From contig QWDQ01000045.1 of NCBI GenBank assembly GCA_003868215.1, forward strand, positions 62,001 through 126,000: a DNA stretch of 64,000 bases. The letters run 5' to 3'. This DNA comes from Pseudophaeomoniella oleicola. Taxonomy: Eukaryota; Ascomycota; Eurotiomycetes; Phaeomoniellales; Phaeomoniellaceae. A program made the position numbers and the translations under genes. A model generated the notes under the pieces. The model was not told the origin of the DNA and searched no databases. It saw only the letters and a list, made by a program, of their open reading frames with translations. Below are positions 54,779 to 64,000 of this stretch, one piece after another (the stretch's first letter is position 1; the number at the start of each line of letters is the position of its first letter).

Positions 54779-57516
54779 ATGCCTGAAAAACCTCCGTTCA
54801 GGGCACGACCAGCCCGTAAGTTCCCTGGGACATTCGAATCCAGTAGCTAACGTCCAGCAGAACCACCTGGCCCTACCTTTTTAGATTATACGCCCGATGG
54901 CACGAAGCTTCTCGTCAGTGGAAGCGCCAATTTTGTGCGATCTTTCAGGACGGGAGATACAGGAGAACCAGATATTTTCAATGATACTCAAGACGACAGC
55001 GCTGGCATTATAGCAAGAGTATGATGGACTATCTGGTGACGGATCCATGACTGACATTCTCATAGAACGATGTTTGGTATAGCGCCTCAGAAGATGGCAG
55101 CGTCTGTAGGTATACGATGCCGGATGGCAAGTTGGATAAGATGCTGGTCAGATGCGCTCTTCCAATTCGAGATCTCGCTCTTTCACCGGATGGCGAATGG
55201 ATCGCTGTCGCTAGCGAGTGAGTAACAGATTTGGCGCATATCGTGGATCCAATGCTGACTTTGGCATGCAGTGAGCTTCTCATAAAGATCGTTAATGTGC
55301 ATAATTCCACCAAAGTTCTCTTCCTCAGCGGACCAAAGCCTTTCAAGCATCTGTCTTTCGATCCCACCGGCAGATACCTTGCAGCATCATGCACTGACGG
55401 GGTCATCTATTTATATTCTATGAGTTCAGAAGACCCGACGTTATTCAGAAAAATCGACGGAGTTATCCAGAGACTTGAAACGAACTCAATATCGACATCC
55501 GCATGCGTCTGGCATCCCGATGGTAGAGCATTTGCAGCCGCAACTGCTGCGCGTGATGTGGTTGTCATATCTGTTGAGGATGGTGAGAGACAGAAATCTT
55601 TCCAAGGAGGCCATCTGGGAGATATCACAGCAATAGCATGGTCTCCGAACGGGGCTCTTCTAGCAACTTCAGGACAGGATGACCGGTTGGTGATATGGGA
55701 GACCAAGACACAAGAGCAGATCAAGCGGAACGACTACGAGAAGATCACTCAACTCAGATGGCATCCAAAGTCGGAGAACATATTCAATTGGTCGAATACG
55801 GAAGGAGAGATATTCATTATCCCGAACTTCCTACAAGATGATGCACATGTTCGCCTCCTCCAAGGCCCCAAACAATTAGCCCCCTTCTTCCATGACCCCC
55901 TCAAGGAGGTCAGTGGCAACGCCCGGAAACCAATAACGAATGGACATACGAAACAGCAAAGGCAAGCCAGTCCAGATTCCTTAGCGTCCCTTTTGGGTGA
56001 GGATGAGAACGGGTGGATCGAAGATGATGACGGCGCTGGTTATGTCCATGGTATCAACGAGAATGGTAAGCGCACAGCTACAACAGATTTTGTCGATGGC
56101 CTGCACAGCAAACGAAGCAGATACGAGTGGGAGCCCACCGTTCATGAGACTTTCCAGCCTGGTAGCACGCCGTGGAGAGGCAACAGAAAATACTTGTGTC
56201 TCAATCTAACAGGCTTTGTGTGGACTTTGGACCAAGAAACACATAACACGGTCACGGTGGAATTCTACGACAGGGAAATGCACCGAGATTTTCATTTCAC
56301 CGATCCCTTCCTTTACGATAAAGCTTGTTTGAATGAAAAGGGTGCGCTATTCTCCAGTCCAGCATCAGACGAGAATCCTGCCATGATTTTCTATCGTCCA
56401 CATGAGACTTGGACGAACCGCGCGGACTGGCGAACTGAATTACCTCGAGGTGAGGATGTCACAGCAATCGCACTCAGTGAGAATTTTATCGTTGTTACAA
56501 CTTCCGCAAACTATGTCAGAGTTTACACATTGTTTGGCACGCCGTTTCGGATATACCGTCAGAAGAGTTCGCCAACAGTCACTTGCGTAGCTTACGGCGA
56601 CTATGTTATGACAATTGGCAACGGACCCGTTGGAGGGGACGGTTCTACTCAACTGACATACTCCATTGAGAATGTGAAACGTGATGAAACTTACCAGAAT
56701 GAGGATATCGTTGCCTTACCCAGCGAAACACATTTGGAGAACGTCTTCTTCTCGGATCAAGGTGTACGTTAATCTCTCCTGTCTTCTCTGAACCTGCTAT
56801 GCATGAACAGCATACTGATTGACTTCCAGGATCCATACATATATGACAGTGATGGCGTACTGTCGGTCTTATTGCATTGGCGAAGTCCGAATGCTGCGAA
56901 ATGGGTCCCTGTACTTGATACCCGACTTCTTGATCGCCTCGCTTCTGGTCGGAAAGAGGAAACTTACTGGCCAGTAGCCGTTGCGAACGAAAGATTCCAC
57001 TGTATCATTCTCAAGGGTGGAGACAAATATCCATACTTCCCCAGACCACTACTCAGCGAGTTCGAATTCAGGATGCCTCTAGCCTCGCCACCGACCGCAA
57101 AGGAAAAGGGCCGAAAGGGCGGAATAGATGATGACGAAGATGAAGAGGGTCAAGATGTTCGGACGACAACACAGCGTCTGGAGTCTGCGTACATGCTCCT
57201 AGCTCTCCAGTCGGCTCTTCTTTCCGACACCCTCGAACAGAGACAGTCTTCCGAGGTCCGTTCAACACTTGCAAGAACGGAACTTGAGGTCGACAAGACT
57301 CTGCTCCAACTTCTTGCTCAGGAGTGTGTTGCTTCTGAGGAGGCTGGTATGAAAGCACTAGAAATCGTGAAATTGATGAAGGACCGCGGTGGTAAGATGT
57401 ACGAAGCAAGCGCCAAGGTTGCAGGACGTTACGAAAGGTGGGCATTGGAGGAGAGAATCCGAACCCTGGCGGAAGCAAAACTGAGGGGTGAAGACGATGA
57501 GGATATGATAGAGTAG
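54779..57516 (+). CDS. CTF4: Replisome WD40/SepB protein Ctf4 (AND-1/WDHD1, Mcl1, SepB)
   Basis: Five exons, 54779-54815, 54861-55018 (or from 54858), 55066-55217, 55272-56763 and 56830-57516, give 841 aa. The WD40 half (about 14-330) shows blades such as FLDYTPDGTKLLVSGSANFVRSF, LSFDPTGRYLAASCTDGVIYLY and ITAIAWSPNGALLATSGQDDRLVIW. The central SepB domain follows (YLCLNLTGFVWTL, EFYDREMHRDFHFTDPFLYD), and the C-terminal ~100 residues form the helical part that in Ctf4 trimerises and binds GINS, Pol alpha and others. The domain order defines Ctf4/Mcl1/AND-1; the Aspergillus orthologue is SepB. It couples CMG helicase to Pol alpha-primase and acts in cohesion. The exon 2 acceptor is a NAGNAG (two usable sites three bases apart). 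Confidence 0.94.
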
Positions 57517-58070
57517 AACGATATATTTTACCCCTGTAATGATGAAGCGGTATGCAATCAGGAGTGCATTCAGAAGCGCATTTATGATATGTATTAGTAG
57601 ATATGAAGATGGCATTTAAGGTCTCTACTCTGTCAACGAGAGATAACTCAAAAGGCAGGACTCGATACATGCATATGCAAATATAGTAAACCTACTCCTG
57701 GCCATTCCAATATCGCAAGTGAAGCCTTCACCGACCGCAGACTTCATAGTTATTGGCCGCTTAGTAAGCACAAAAAAGCGCTCTTCTATATTTTACACGA
57801 CGATCTGATTCCCCCCTTTTTGAATATGTTCCAGTTTGGTAGCAAGATAGATCATATTCGTCGATGAACCAGTAATACAGTACAGACAGATTCACAATCA
57901 TCAACCATCCATCCGAGGGTTCTACAGGAGTAACCTGTAATCAATCTCACTCTTTTTCCTGCTGAAAACAAATTTTACTTCTCACTCACCACACCACACT
58001 CCACCGACGGATATACAGTAATTCCTTGTATACAACATCTTTCAACACACCAAACCTCACTTCGAACACC
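57517..58070. other. Intergenic region
   Basis: 3' UTR of CTF4 and promoter of the tubulin cofactor gene; no gene or notable repeat. Confidence 0.5.
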
Positions 58071-59281
58071 ATGTCCTCATCCTCAACCTCAGCCCCCGAC
58101 ATCCCCCTAATCATCCTCGTTCCCAACCCCGATTCCAACAACCCCAATAGCAGCAAACCACCACTAATCCAATCCGAACGCCGTATCAACCCATCATGGA
58201 CCTTCGCGCAGTTCAAGGCGAAAATGGAACCGATCACGGGGATCCCGCCGGGGTGTATGAGGGTTGAAGTGCGAGGGGTGGATTTGAGTGAGAGGATGGG
58301 GGAGGAGGAGAGAGTGGAAAGGTGGGGGGTTGGGAGGGGGGATGTTGTTACGGTATGTTATTGAATTTTTATTAAATTTTTGGTCTGATGAATTTTTTTT
58401 TTTTTTTTTTGGATTTGGCGTTTATATGCATACGGTTGTTGCTGTTGTTGTTGTTGGAATAAGAGCAAGGGATTTGTTTGGGTTGTAAATAGCGATTGCA
58501 TACTTTGGGGGCAGACGACCGACAGGACCAGCGATGAAGTTACGCTTGGAACCCCCTTTCTGAGTCATGTTTTCATACATTGTCGTGCTACAACGGTCTC
58601 CATCTCCTATATCATTGTCTTCCCCTTCCCCTAGCGATATCGCGTTCCAGTTTCAGTACATGTCCTTTCTCCCACCTTCATCATCATCATCATCATCATC
58701 ATCAACCACCCCCCTCTAACTCCCCCTTTTCTTTTCCCCCTCTCCAGATCCACGACACCCGCCCCCCCTCCCTCCGCCAATCCCTCCTCTTCGACCCATC
58801 CGCCCCCGACGCCGCCCCGAAATACACCATGCCCAGCACAACCTACGAATCCCTCTCGGACTCGGTCCTCGCCTGGAAAAAAGCCAACCACCTCGGCCGC
58901 TTCGACCCGACAGCCCCTCAACCCTCGGACCTAGCCCAGCAGCGCTCCGCCCGCGACTCCGCCGCTCTGACATCGCGCCACATCACGCTCTGGTCGCGCT
59001 GTCGCGTCGGCGGTTCGGACACGAGACGTGGGAGTGTCGCTTTCATCGGCGCTGTGCCGGAAATCGGAAACCACGAGAAGGAACAGGGCGCGATATGGGT
59101 CGGCGTCTCCTTCGACGAACCCGTGGGCAAAAACGACGGGTCGATCTCTGGAGTGCGGTACTTTGAATGCGCGGGTGCGAAATTCGGCGCTTTCGTGAGG
59201 CCGGAGAACGTCGAGGTTGGGGAACAGTACGGTAAACTGGACGATCTCCTTGAGGGAGAAGATGATTTGGAAGAGATTTGA
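58071..59281 (+). CDS. ALP11: Tubulin-folding cofactor B (Alp11/TBCB)
   Basis: Two exons, 58071-58352 and 58748-59281, give 271 aa. The N-terminal ubiquitin-like domain (about 12-95) has PLIILVPNP...RRINPSWTFAQFKAKMEPITGIPPGCMRVEV and is joined in frame across a 395-nt intron (VVT|IHDTRPPSLRQSL), which restores a UBL end. The CAP-Gly domain (about 155-235) shows GSVAFIGAVPEIGNHEKEQG, AIWVGVSFDEPVGKNDGS and FVRPENVEVG; GKNDGS is the conserved CAP-Gly loop. The C-terminus is acidic and ends EEI, similar to the terminal DEI/M motif of TBCB. It works with TBCE to handle alpha-tubulin during folding and microtubule turnover. The intron is long for this genome and contains an oligo(dT) run and a (TCA)9 microsatellite. 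Confidence 0.93.
58678..58704. repeat. (TCA)9 trinucleotide microsatellite in the TBCB intron
   Basis: Nine tandem TCA units inside the 395-nt intron, about 45 bp before its acceptor. An oligo(dT) run of about 20 lies near 58391-58410 in the same intron. Confidence 0.85.
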
Positions 59282-60030
59282 TAATTATCAGCTTCAGCTT
59301 CAGGGGAAAAGAACAATTCGAAAATAGAAAAAGAAAAAAATATTCCCATGGTACGTTACGTACCTTACCCATGTATATCTATCTACATAGGGGGGAGAAA
59401 AGAAAAATTAACAAAAGATACGAAATTCGAATATATTCATACAGCAGATCTGATTCTCCCTCCTTCAAAGGTAGGAAAGCAGCAACTAACTCGGAATAGT
59501 ATAAAGTGGTGATTGATGGTATTATCTATTATGAATATATAGTGATGAGTAGATATGTAGATAGGGTGACATCCGTACATGGTCCTAGAGTCAGGACAGG
59601 GGAGTTGATACAGTCCCTTTTTTCTTTTTCTTTTGGGAAATATAGGAAGAGGAGTGAAGTTTAAGTCCTTTTAATACAATGGATCGGAATTGATATGAAG
59701 TCTTGCCGAAGTGGAGGATGTGGGTGAGAGGGAGAGAGAGAGAGGTGTGGCGTCCTGTAGGGAGTGGGAGTTGATTAACAGTGCAATAGGGATGAGGATT
59801 GGATCTGTTGCATTGAAGTCGAAGGGAGATAGAGGAGCGATGCTGTTGCGCCTGAGAACGAGACTGGGCTCAGCCTTTTCCATTCGCATGCTCTTGATTA
59901 GCGACATCACCGTGTTATCGGCATGCCAGTCATTGTGCTCGTGTCATGCCTCATCATTGTCCTCTCCTCCCAGTGATGCATGTCTCAACGTCCTGAATCA
60001 TCGTCGAAAAACGCTGACAGAGTATGAAGC
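59282..60030. other. Intergenic region between convergent genes
   Basis: 3' UTR space of TBCB (+) and the DUF2358-like gene (-). Contains a GA-rich run near 59727-59745. A plus-strand frame at 59711-60409 is mainly the antisense of the DUF2358-like gene. Confidence 0.5.
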
Positions 60031-61083
60031 TCACAGCCGTCTTCTCCCATCACCGACTGCCTCTCTACACAATCTCAATCCCCTCATCCCCTCAGCAGCA
60101 AGACCAGGAACCATGTCACCACCCTTTTCACCTCTTCCTCTTGCTAAACCAAGAAGCCAATCAGTCAATGTGACAACTCTGCTTGTCCGTTGGTCTCCGT
60201 CTCCTTCATCCGCGTGCTCGATCGTTAGACTCGCTACCTTCCCATCCTCATCAAAGCCGAATATAAATAGTCCAGTAAACTCATCGTCTTTTGACAGGGA
60301 GAACAGCGGCTTATCTCCACCCAGAAGTTTCGAGAGACCCTTGTTTGTTCCACCGTGGATGGTGGAGCTCGAGGATATGGACGATGAATCTGCTGCTGTG
60401 GTCGACTGAGCAGTTGACGGAGCATCACGGTTAGATTCCGTCTTCCACCGTACTACTAACTTCTCTTCACCGGTCCGATCCTCCTCTTCAGCCGTCATAG
60501 CCAATCCCGTTCGAACCATCTTTTCAGAAAGAATGCGCAATTTCACATTGCCGATCATGGGTACAGTACCCCATGCCACGGGTGATGTCCATAGGGCAGC
60601 TCGATATGCAACTCTACCCCGGACTGAAGGGAGGTAAGGATGTGTTGACGGGAATAGATGGAGGACGACGTCTCGAGAGAGAATATCCTGCGGAAGAGGA
60701 GTGGTAAGGATATCTGGTAGAAGGGGAGAGAGCGTTCGGAGAGCTACGAACAAGCGTTAGACAAGACCGAATAAAAGGAACACTCGTCAGGATATGCGCT
60801 TACTTTTGCCCAGCTTCAACGTCCTCTCATCTGGTGGTTTATGATCATTATTGGGACCACCCGAGCCCAGCAGTTGATCTGCAGGTGACAGAGCAGGTGG
60901 CGCAGACGTAAACCATGATTCAAAAAAAGAGTCCTGGCGAATCTGGGCCAACGACCGTGAGGGTGTTCTCGGTGCTACATTGGGGCCCAGAATAGCAACC
61001 AGACGAGGTGTCGCATCTCGAACAAAGCTCTTCCACCGAAGAGCAGAGAGAGCGGAAGTTGCCGGAGGAGCGAACTTACTCAT
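60031..61083 (-). CDS. Conserved fungal protein, DUF2358/C6orf136-like
   Basis: Two exons on the minus strand, 61083-60804 and 60743-60031, with a 60-nt intron (GTAAGC...CGTAG); 330 aa. Splicing joins ...KLGK|T to LRTLSPLLPDILTTPLPQDILSRDVVLHLFPSTHP. The second half (YRAALWTSPVAWGTVP, EKLVVRWKT, GLFIFGFDEDGKVASLTIEHAD) looks like an NTF2-like fold and recalls the DUF2358 family that includes human C6orf136. The N-terminal ~60 residues are basic, Ser/Ala-rich and poor in acids, compatible with a mitochondrial presequence. Function unknown. The family name is from pattern recall and should be checked; that this is a real conserved gene is more certain. Confidence 0.75.
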
Positions 61084-61985
61084 GAAGACGAGAAGTAACT
61101 TGAAGGCAGGATCGGCGTCAATCCATCAAACAAGAAAAGATGCATTCCACAGAGTAGCCAAGGTACCTTCAGTCAGTCGATCGAATAACCATTGGCGGCG
61201 CTTCGTGCTGGGACTCGTCTCTTCATTCAGCCAGCAGCTTTTCCGTAACAATCACCGACCTGGAGAAAGGGTTCGCGAAGATGGAGAAAGAAAGCGGAGA
61301 AAGCTGGAATTCCCTGTAACAAATAATTACCTATTTCTTACGTTATTGTACAGTGACGTTGCAGAGACTTTCCGTGCTTGTTCAGTTAAGGAAATACCTG
61401 TAACGTAAGTTTATCATGCCCTGGACCTTAATGAAGCTCTTTAACCGGGGAACCCTGTCTACCCTTTCCCGCCTTGCCTTAGAGCTTTAAATGGCCACTA
61501 TTCATACACCTAAGGTAAGGTACCTGATACTTATGCTATCATGTAAACAAATGTCAATTCTGGTCCTATAAGACGTTGATATCAGGTACCAGATTCTCTT
61601 CTACAATCTAAGGATCTAGTCGCTGCCATGTGGATCGCCCAAAGGATGTGTCTTGCCGACGAGAAGGATCTCGGGTCCTTCATTTTGGTCTATTCTATCT
61701 TTGGTATTTTCTGTTGATCTGCTTCCGATCTTCAGGCATGTTCAGGAACAATGGAATGGAGTCTGTTCTGCTCTTACTAGGGAAAAAAAGAGAGAGAAAA
61801 GTCGTCAATCGTTGTCCTCCCGTAGCGCAGCATTCCAGGTCCCATTAGCCCTATGCAAGGAACAAAAGAAAAAGCGAAGTATTGGATTCCAGAAATGATT
61901 TGCACAAGGGTTCGCATTCTTTTTGGGAGCAAATTTGCCGGCCCGCTGCAAAGAAGACATACAGAGAAAGAGAATGCTGATCACT
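61084..61985. other. Intergenic region
   Basis: 3' region of the acyl-CoA ligase gene and upstream region of the DUF2358-like gene. A GGTAA pentamer run lies at 61511-61520. Frames at 61630-61898 (+) have no domain. No gene is called. Confidence 0.5.
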
Positions 61986-64000
61986 TCATCGTCCGTTGCG
62001 TAGTCGATCTTGCAGGATCCGTCGAAGGATCTTCCCTGTCGGATTGCGTGGAATGGAATCGACAAAGCGGATGCCCCCGCTCAACTTCTTGTAGCTGACG
62101 ACTTTGTCGTTCAAAAAGTCGTGGATCAGATCGGTAGTCAGAATTGAGGTCTCGACAGAGAGAGTTCGAGGAACGATGAAGGCGCAGGGCAGGGTCTCTT
62201 CGAGTCCATGCGCGTCATGAATCGTTCTGCCCACGACTGCAACGTCCTTAACGAGAGGGTGGGCCAGCAGGATGCCTTCGATTTCAGCCGGTGAGACTTG
62301 CCATCCGCGGACCTTCATAACATCCTTGATGCGTCCCTCAATGTAGACCTTTCCATCTTCGTAGTAAGCAAGATCACCGGTTCGGTAGAAACCTTCGGCA
62401 TCAAAAGCCTCTGCATTGGCAAGAATATTGGAAAGATAGCCGCTGAACATGGACGGGGAACGAATGAGAGCCTCGCCTCGTGCACCTTCTTCGGCAATAC
62501 ATTTTCCGTCGTCGTCAATGATCCTGCGAGGTCGTTAATCTGGTGTCATCCAACAAAGTGTGAGCTCGTACTTTAATTCAGTGCCAGGCAATAGCCTTCC
62601 AATGCTACCGCTCCCATCCTTTTCGTCCCTCGAAAAGGTGGTGATCCATGCGGTCTCGGTGGTTCCCCAGACCTGCGAGATGACTGCTTGTTCTGGAAGG
62701 TGGTCGTACAACCTCGACTGAACATGTTGGTCAAGTGATGCTCCTGCACAAACGATGTATCTCAACGATTTGAGGCGGTGAGTCTTTGTCCGATCGAGGC
62801 TCAACAATGACGAGACGATGGGGGGTACAATGGCAGTGTCGGTGACTCCGTATCTTGAAACGGCTTCGATGAACGTTTCCAAATTGTAACGTGGTAGCAT
62901 AAGGGTTGGTATCCCTCGACGGAGGGGGGTAATCAAACCGAGTTGACCAGCAAAGGCATGAAAGATGGGAAGGCACAAGAGCTGTACAATCTGTGGCGAT
63001 GTCAGTAACACCTATATCAAATACTTGGATCCTACCCACCTTAGAAGTTCCGATCGTGGCATCGTGACGAATAGCATCCTGAGCTACGAAGTATCGGTGA
63101 GAAAGAGCAGCAGCCTTGGGCAGTCCTGTTGTACCACTGGTCGATGCCAAGAAGGCGATTGTGCTACAAGCTCTCGCCTCATCGTCAAATCGCACCCAAT
63201 CACACTGACCATGATCAAGCAACGTCGACCATAGTCGGTAGCCGACCGGGACGTACTCATCCTCCGTGGCTAGTAACAAGATCCTTGATCGGGGAATGCC
63301 GCACTGGTCTGCCGCTTCCACCACATTCTGAAGACCGTCTACTTGAGTGATGATAAACCTGGTCTTCGTCGCCTTGAAGTGATGGATTAATTCTGGCACC
63401 GTGTATGCAGGATTGCATCCGGCTGCGCATCCCCCTGATCCCACGATACCCAGAAACAACACCGGCCAGAAGATCTAGCATGTCAATCAGCACATCACCC
63501 GTTTAAAATGAATTCACATTTTCTGTTCAAGCAAGGATTGAAAAACGAACATTGTTTTTGGAGTTGAGACAAACACAATCTCCGATGCTGAGTCCGAATG
63601 ATTTCCAGCCTTTGATGGACTGTCGTACAAGGGTGCGGGCCTTGCGGACTGAGATGTAGTTGTCGCTATTGGTTGCATCGATTAGAATCTGAACAACGGC
63701 AAAATAATCAGCATCAACATCATTCTTCCTGTAAATTTCACCGTTTGTAACGCTGCAATGTGAATACCGTGTCGAGTTTGATTTGATTTGGGATCGCCTC
63801 GCTTGCCACGTAGAACAATGATGCGCAGCGAACAGAGGATGTGTCTGTCTGGATCATTTGAAAATTGGCTTGTCATCTTTCTCTTTTCCTCTACTCTTTC
63901 TCGCTTTCTCCGAGAGAGAGAGACGCATGTCAAAGTGAAAGTGAAACAGGCCGTTGAAAATTCAATAGTTGACACTTACCGGTTCCTCCAGATCATATTG
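61986..64000 (-). CDS. AMP-dependent acyl-CoA ligase (4-coumarate-CoA ligase-like), 5' end missing
   Basis: Five exons are visible on the minus strand: beyond the edge to 63980, 63688-63551, 63474-63040, 62990-62572 and 62523-61986, covering about 516 aa; perhaps 40-50 N-terminal residues lie outside. Introns are 291, 76, 49 and 48 nt. Adenylate-forming motifs are clear: STSGTTGLPKAA (P-loop-like, exon 3), VWGTTETAW, YRTGDLAYYEDGKVYIEGRIKDVMKVRGWQVSPAEIE (hinge) and PRNPTGKILRR (catalytic Lys). ILIDATNSDNYISVRKARTLVRQ and the general layout match fungal 4CL-like enzymes, which activate aromatic or fatty acids with ATP and CoA. The C-terminus ends NGR, with no PTS1, unlike many peroxisomal members. 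The substrate cannot be read from the sequence. Confidence 0.9.

Noticed and set aside
59711-60409. 232-codon plus-strand frame
   Set aside because: Mostly antisense to the second exon of the DUF2358-like gene, with no domain.

Overview
This window is nuclear DNA from a filamentous ascomycete (Pezizomycotina). Genes are dense and lie on both strands. Most are split by short GT-AG introns of about 48-98 nt with fungal-type donors (GTAAGT, GTGAGT, GTATGT) and CTAAC-like branch sites. The protein set is typical of such a fungus: Atg8, Pex16, Nce101, Ctf4/SepB, an Enhancer-of-zeste H3K27 methyltransferase, fungal-type USP deubiquitinases and an MFS multidrug-type transporter. The presence of an EZH2-type enzyme argues against lineages that lost PRC2. 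I cannot place the genus. No rRNA, intact tRNA, CRISPR array or recognisable transposon was found.

Layout. 0-12 kb: the 3' end of a Sae2/CtIP/Ctp1-type DNA-end-resection factor; a seven-knuckle CCHC protein (Gis2/Byr3/CNBP type); a cupin protein divergent from a KMT6/EZH2 methyltransferase; an unrecognised 410-aa protein. 12-22 kb: coproporphyrinogen III oxidase (Hem13), an 87-aa small protein, Atg8, Pex16, a one-pass membrane protein of unknown role, and a calcineurin-like metallophosphoesterase. 21.8-28.5 kb: a 6.7-kb stretch with no convincing gene, holding G-rich pentamers, TACTACGTAGTA palindromes and a decayed tRNA-like sequence. 28.5-43.3 kb: a Myb/SANT protein, a heme-less sulfite oxidase, Trm9 tRNA methyltransferase, two tandem diverged USP deubiquitinases (the first with an apparent frameshift), a SWIM-domain Sws1/Shu2/ZSWIM7-like recombination protein, adenylate kinase, and proteasome subunit Rpn8. 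43.3-47.5 kb: a second gene-poor stretch with only a faint trace of a decayed dehydrogenase. 47.5-64 kb: a small zinc-finger-like protein, an MFS transporter, an acidic nuclear-looking protein, Nce101 divergent from Ctf4/SepB across a promoter with an ACGCG cluster, tubulin cofactor B (Alp11), a DUF2358/C6orf136-like protein, and an acyl-CoA ligase of 4-coumarate-CoA-ligase type running off the right edge.

The genes do not form one pathway or a biosynthetic cluster. Loose themes are DNA repair and replication (Sae2, Sws1, Ctf4), ubiquitin/proteasome (two USPs, Rpn8), and mitochondrion/peroxisome/autophagy functions (Hem13, Pex16, Atg8). The points most worth checking are the USP pair with its frameshift and off-consensus Cys boxes, the NNS replacement in the EZH2 SET domain, the ACGCG cluster upstream of CTF4, and dispersed intergenic palindromes, pentamers and hairpins.
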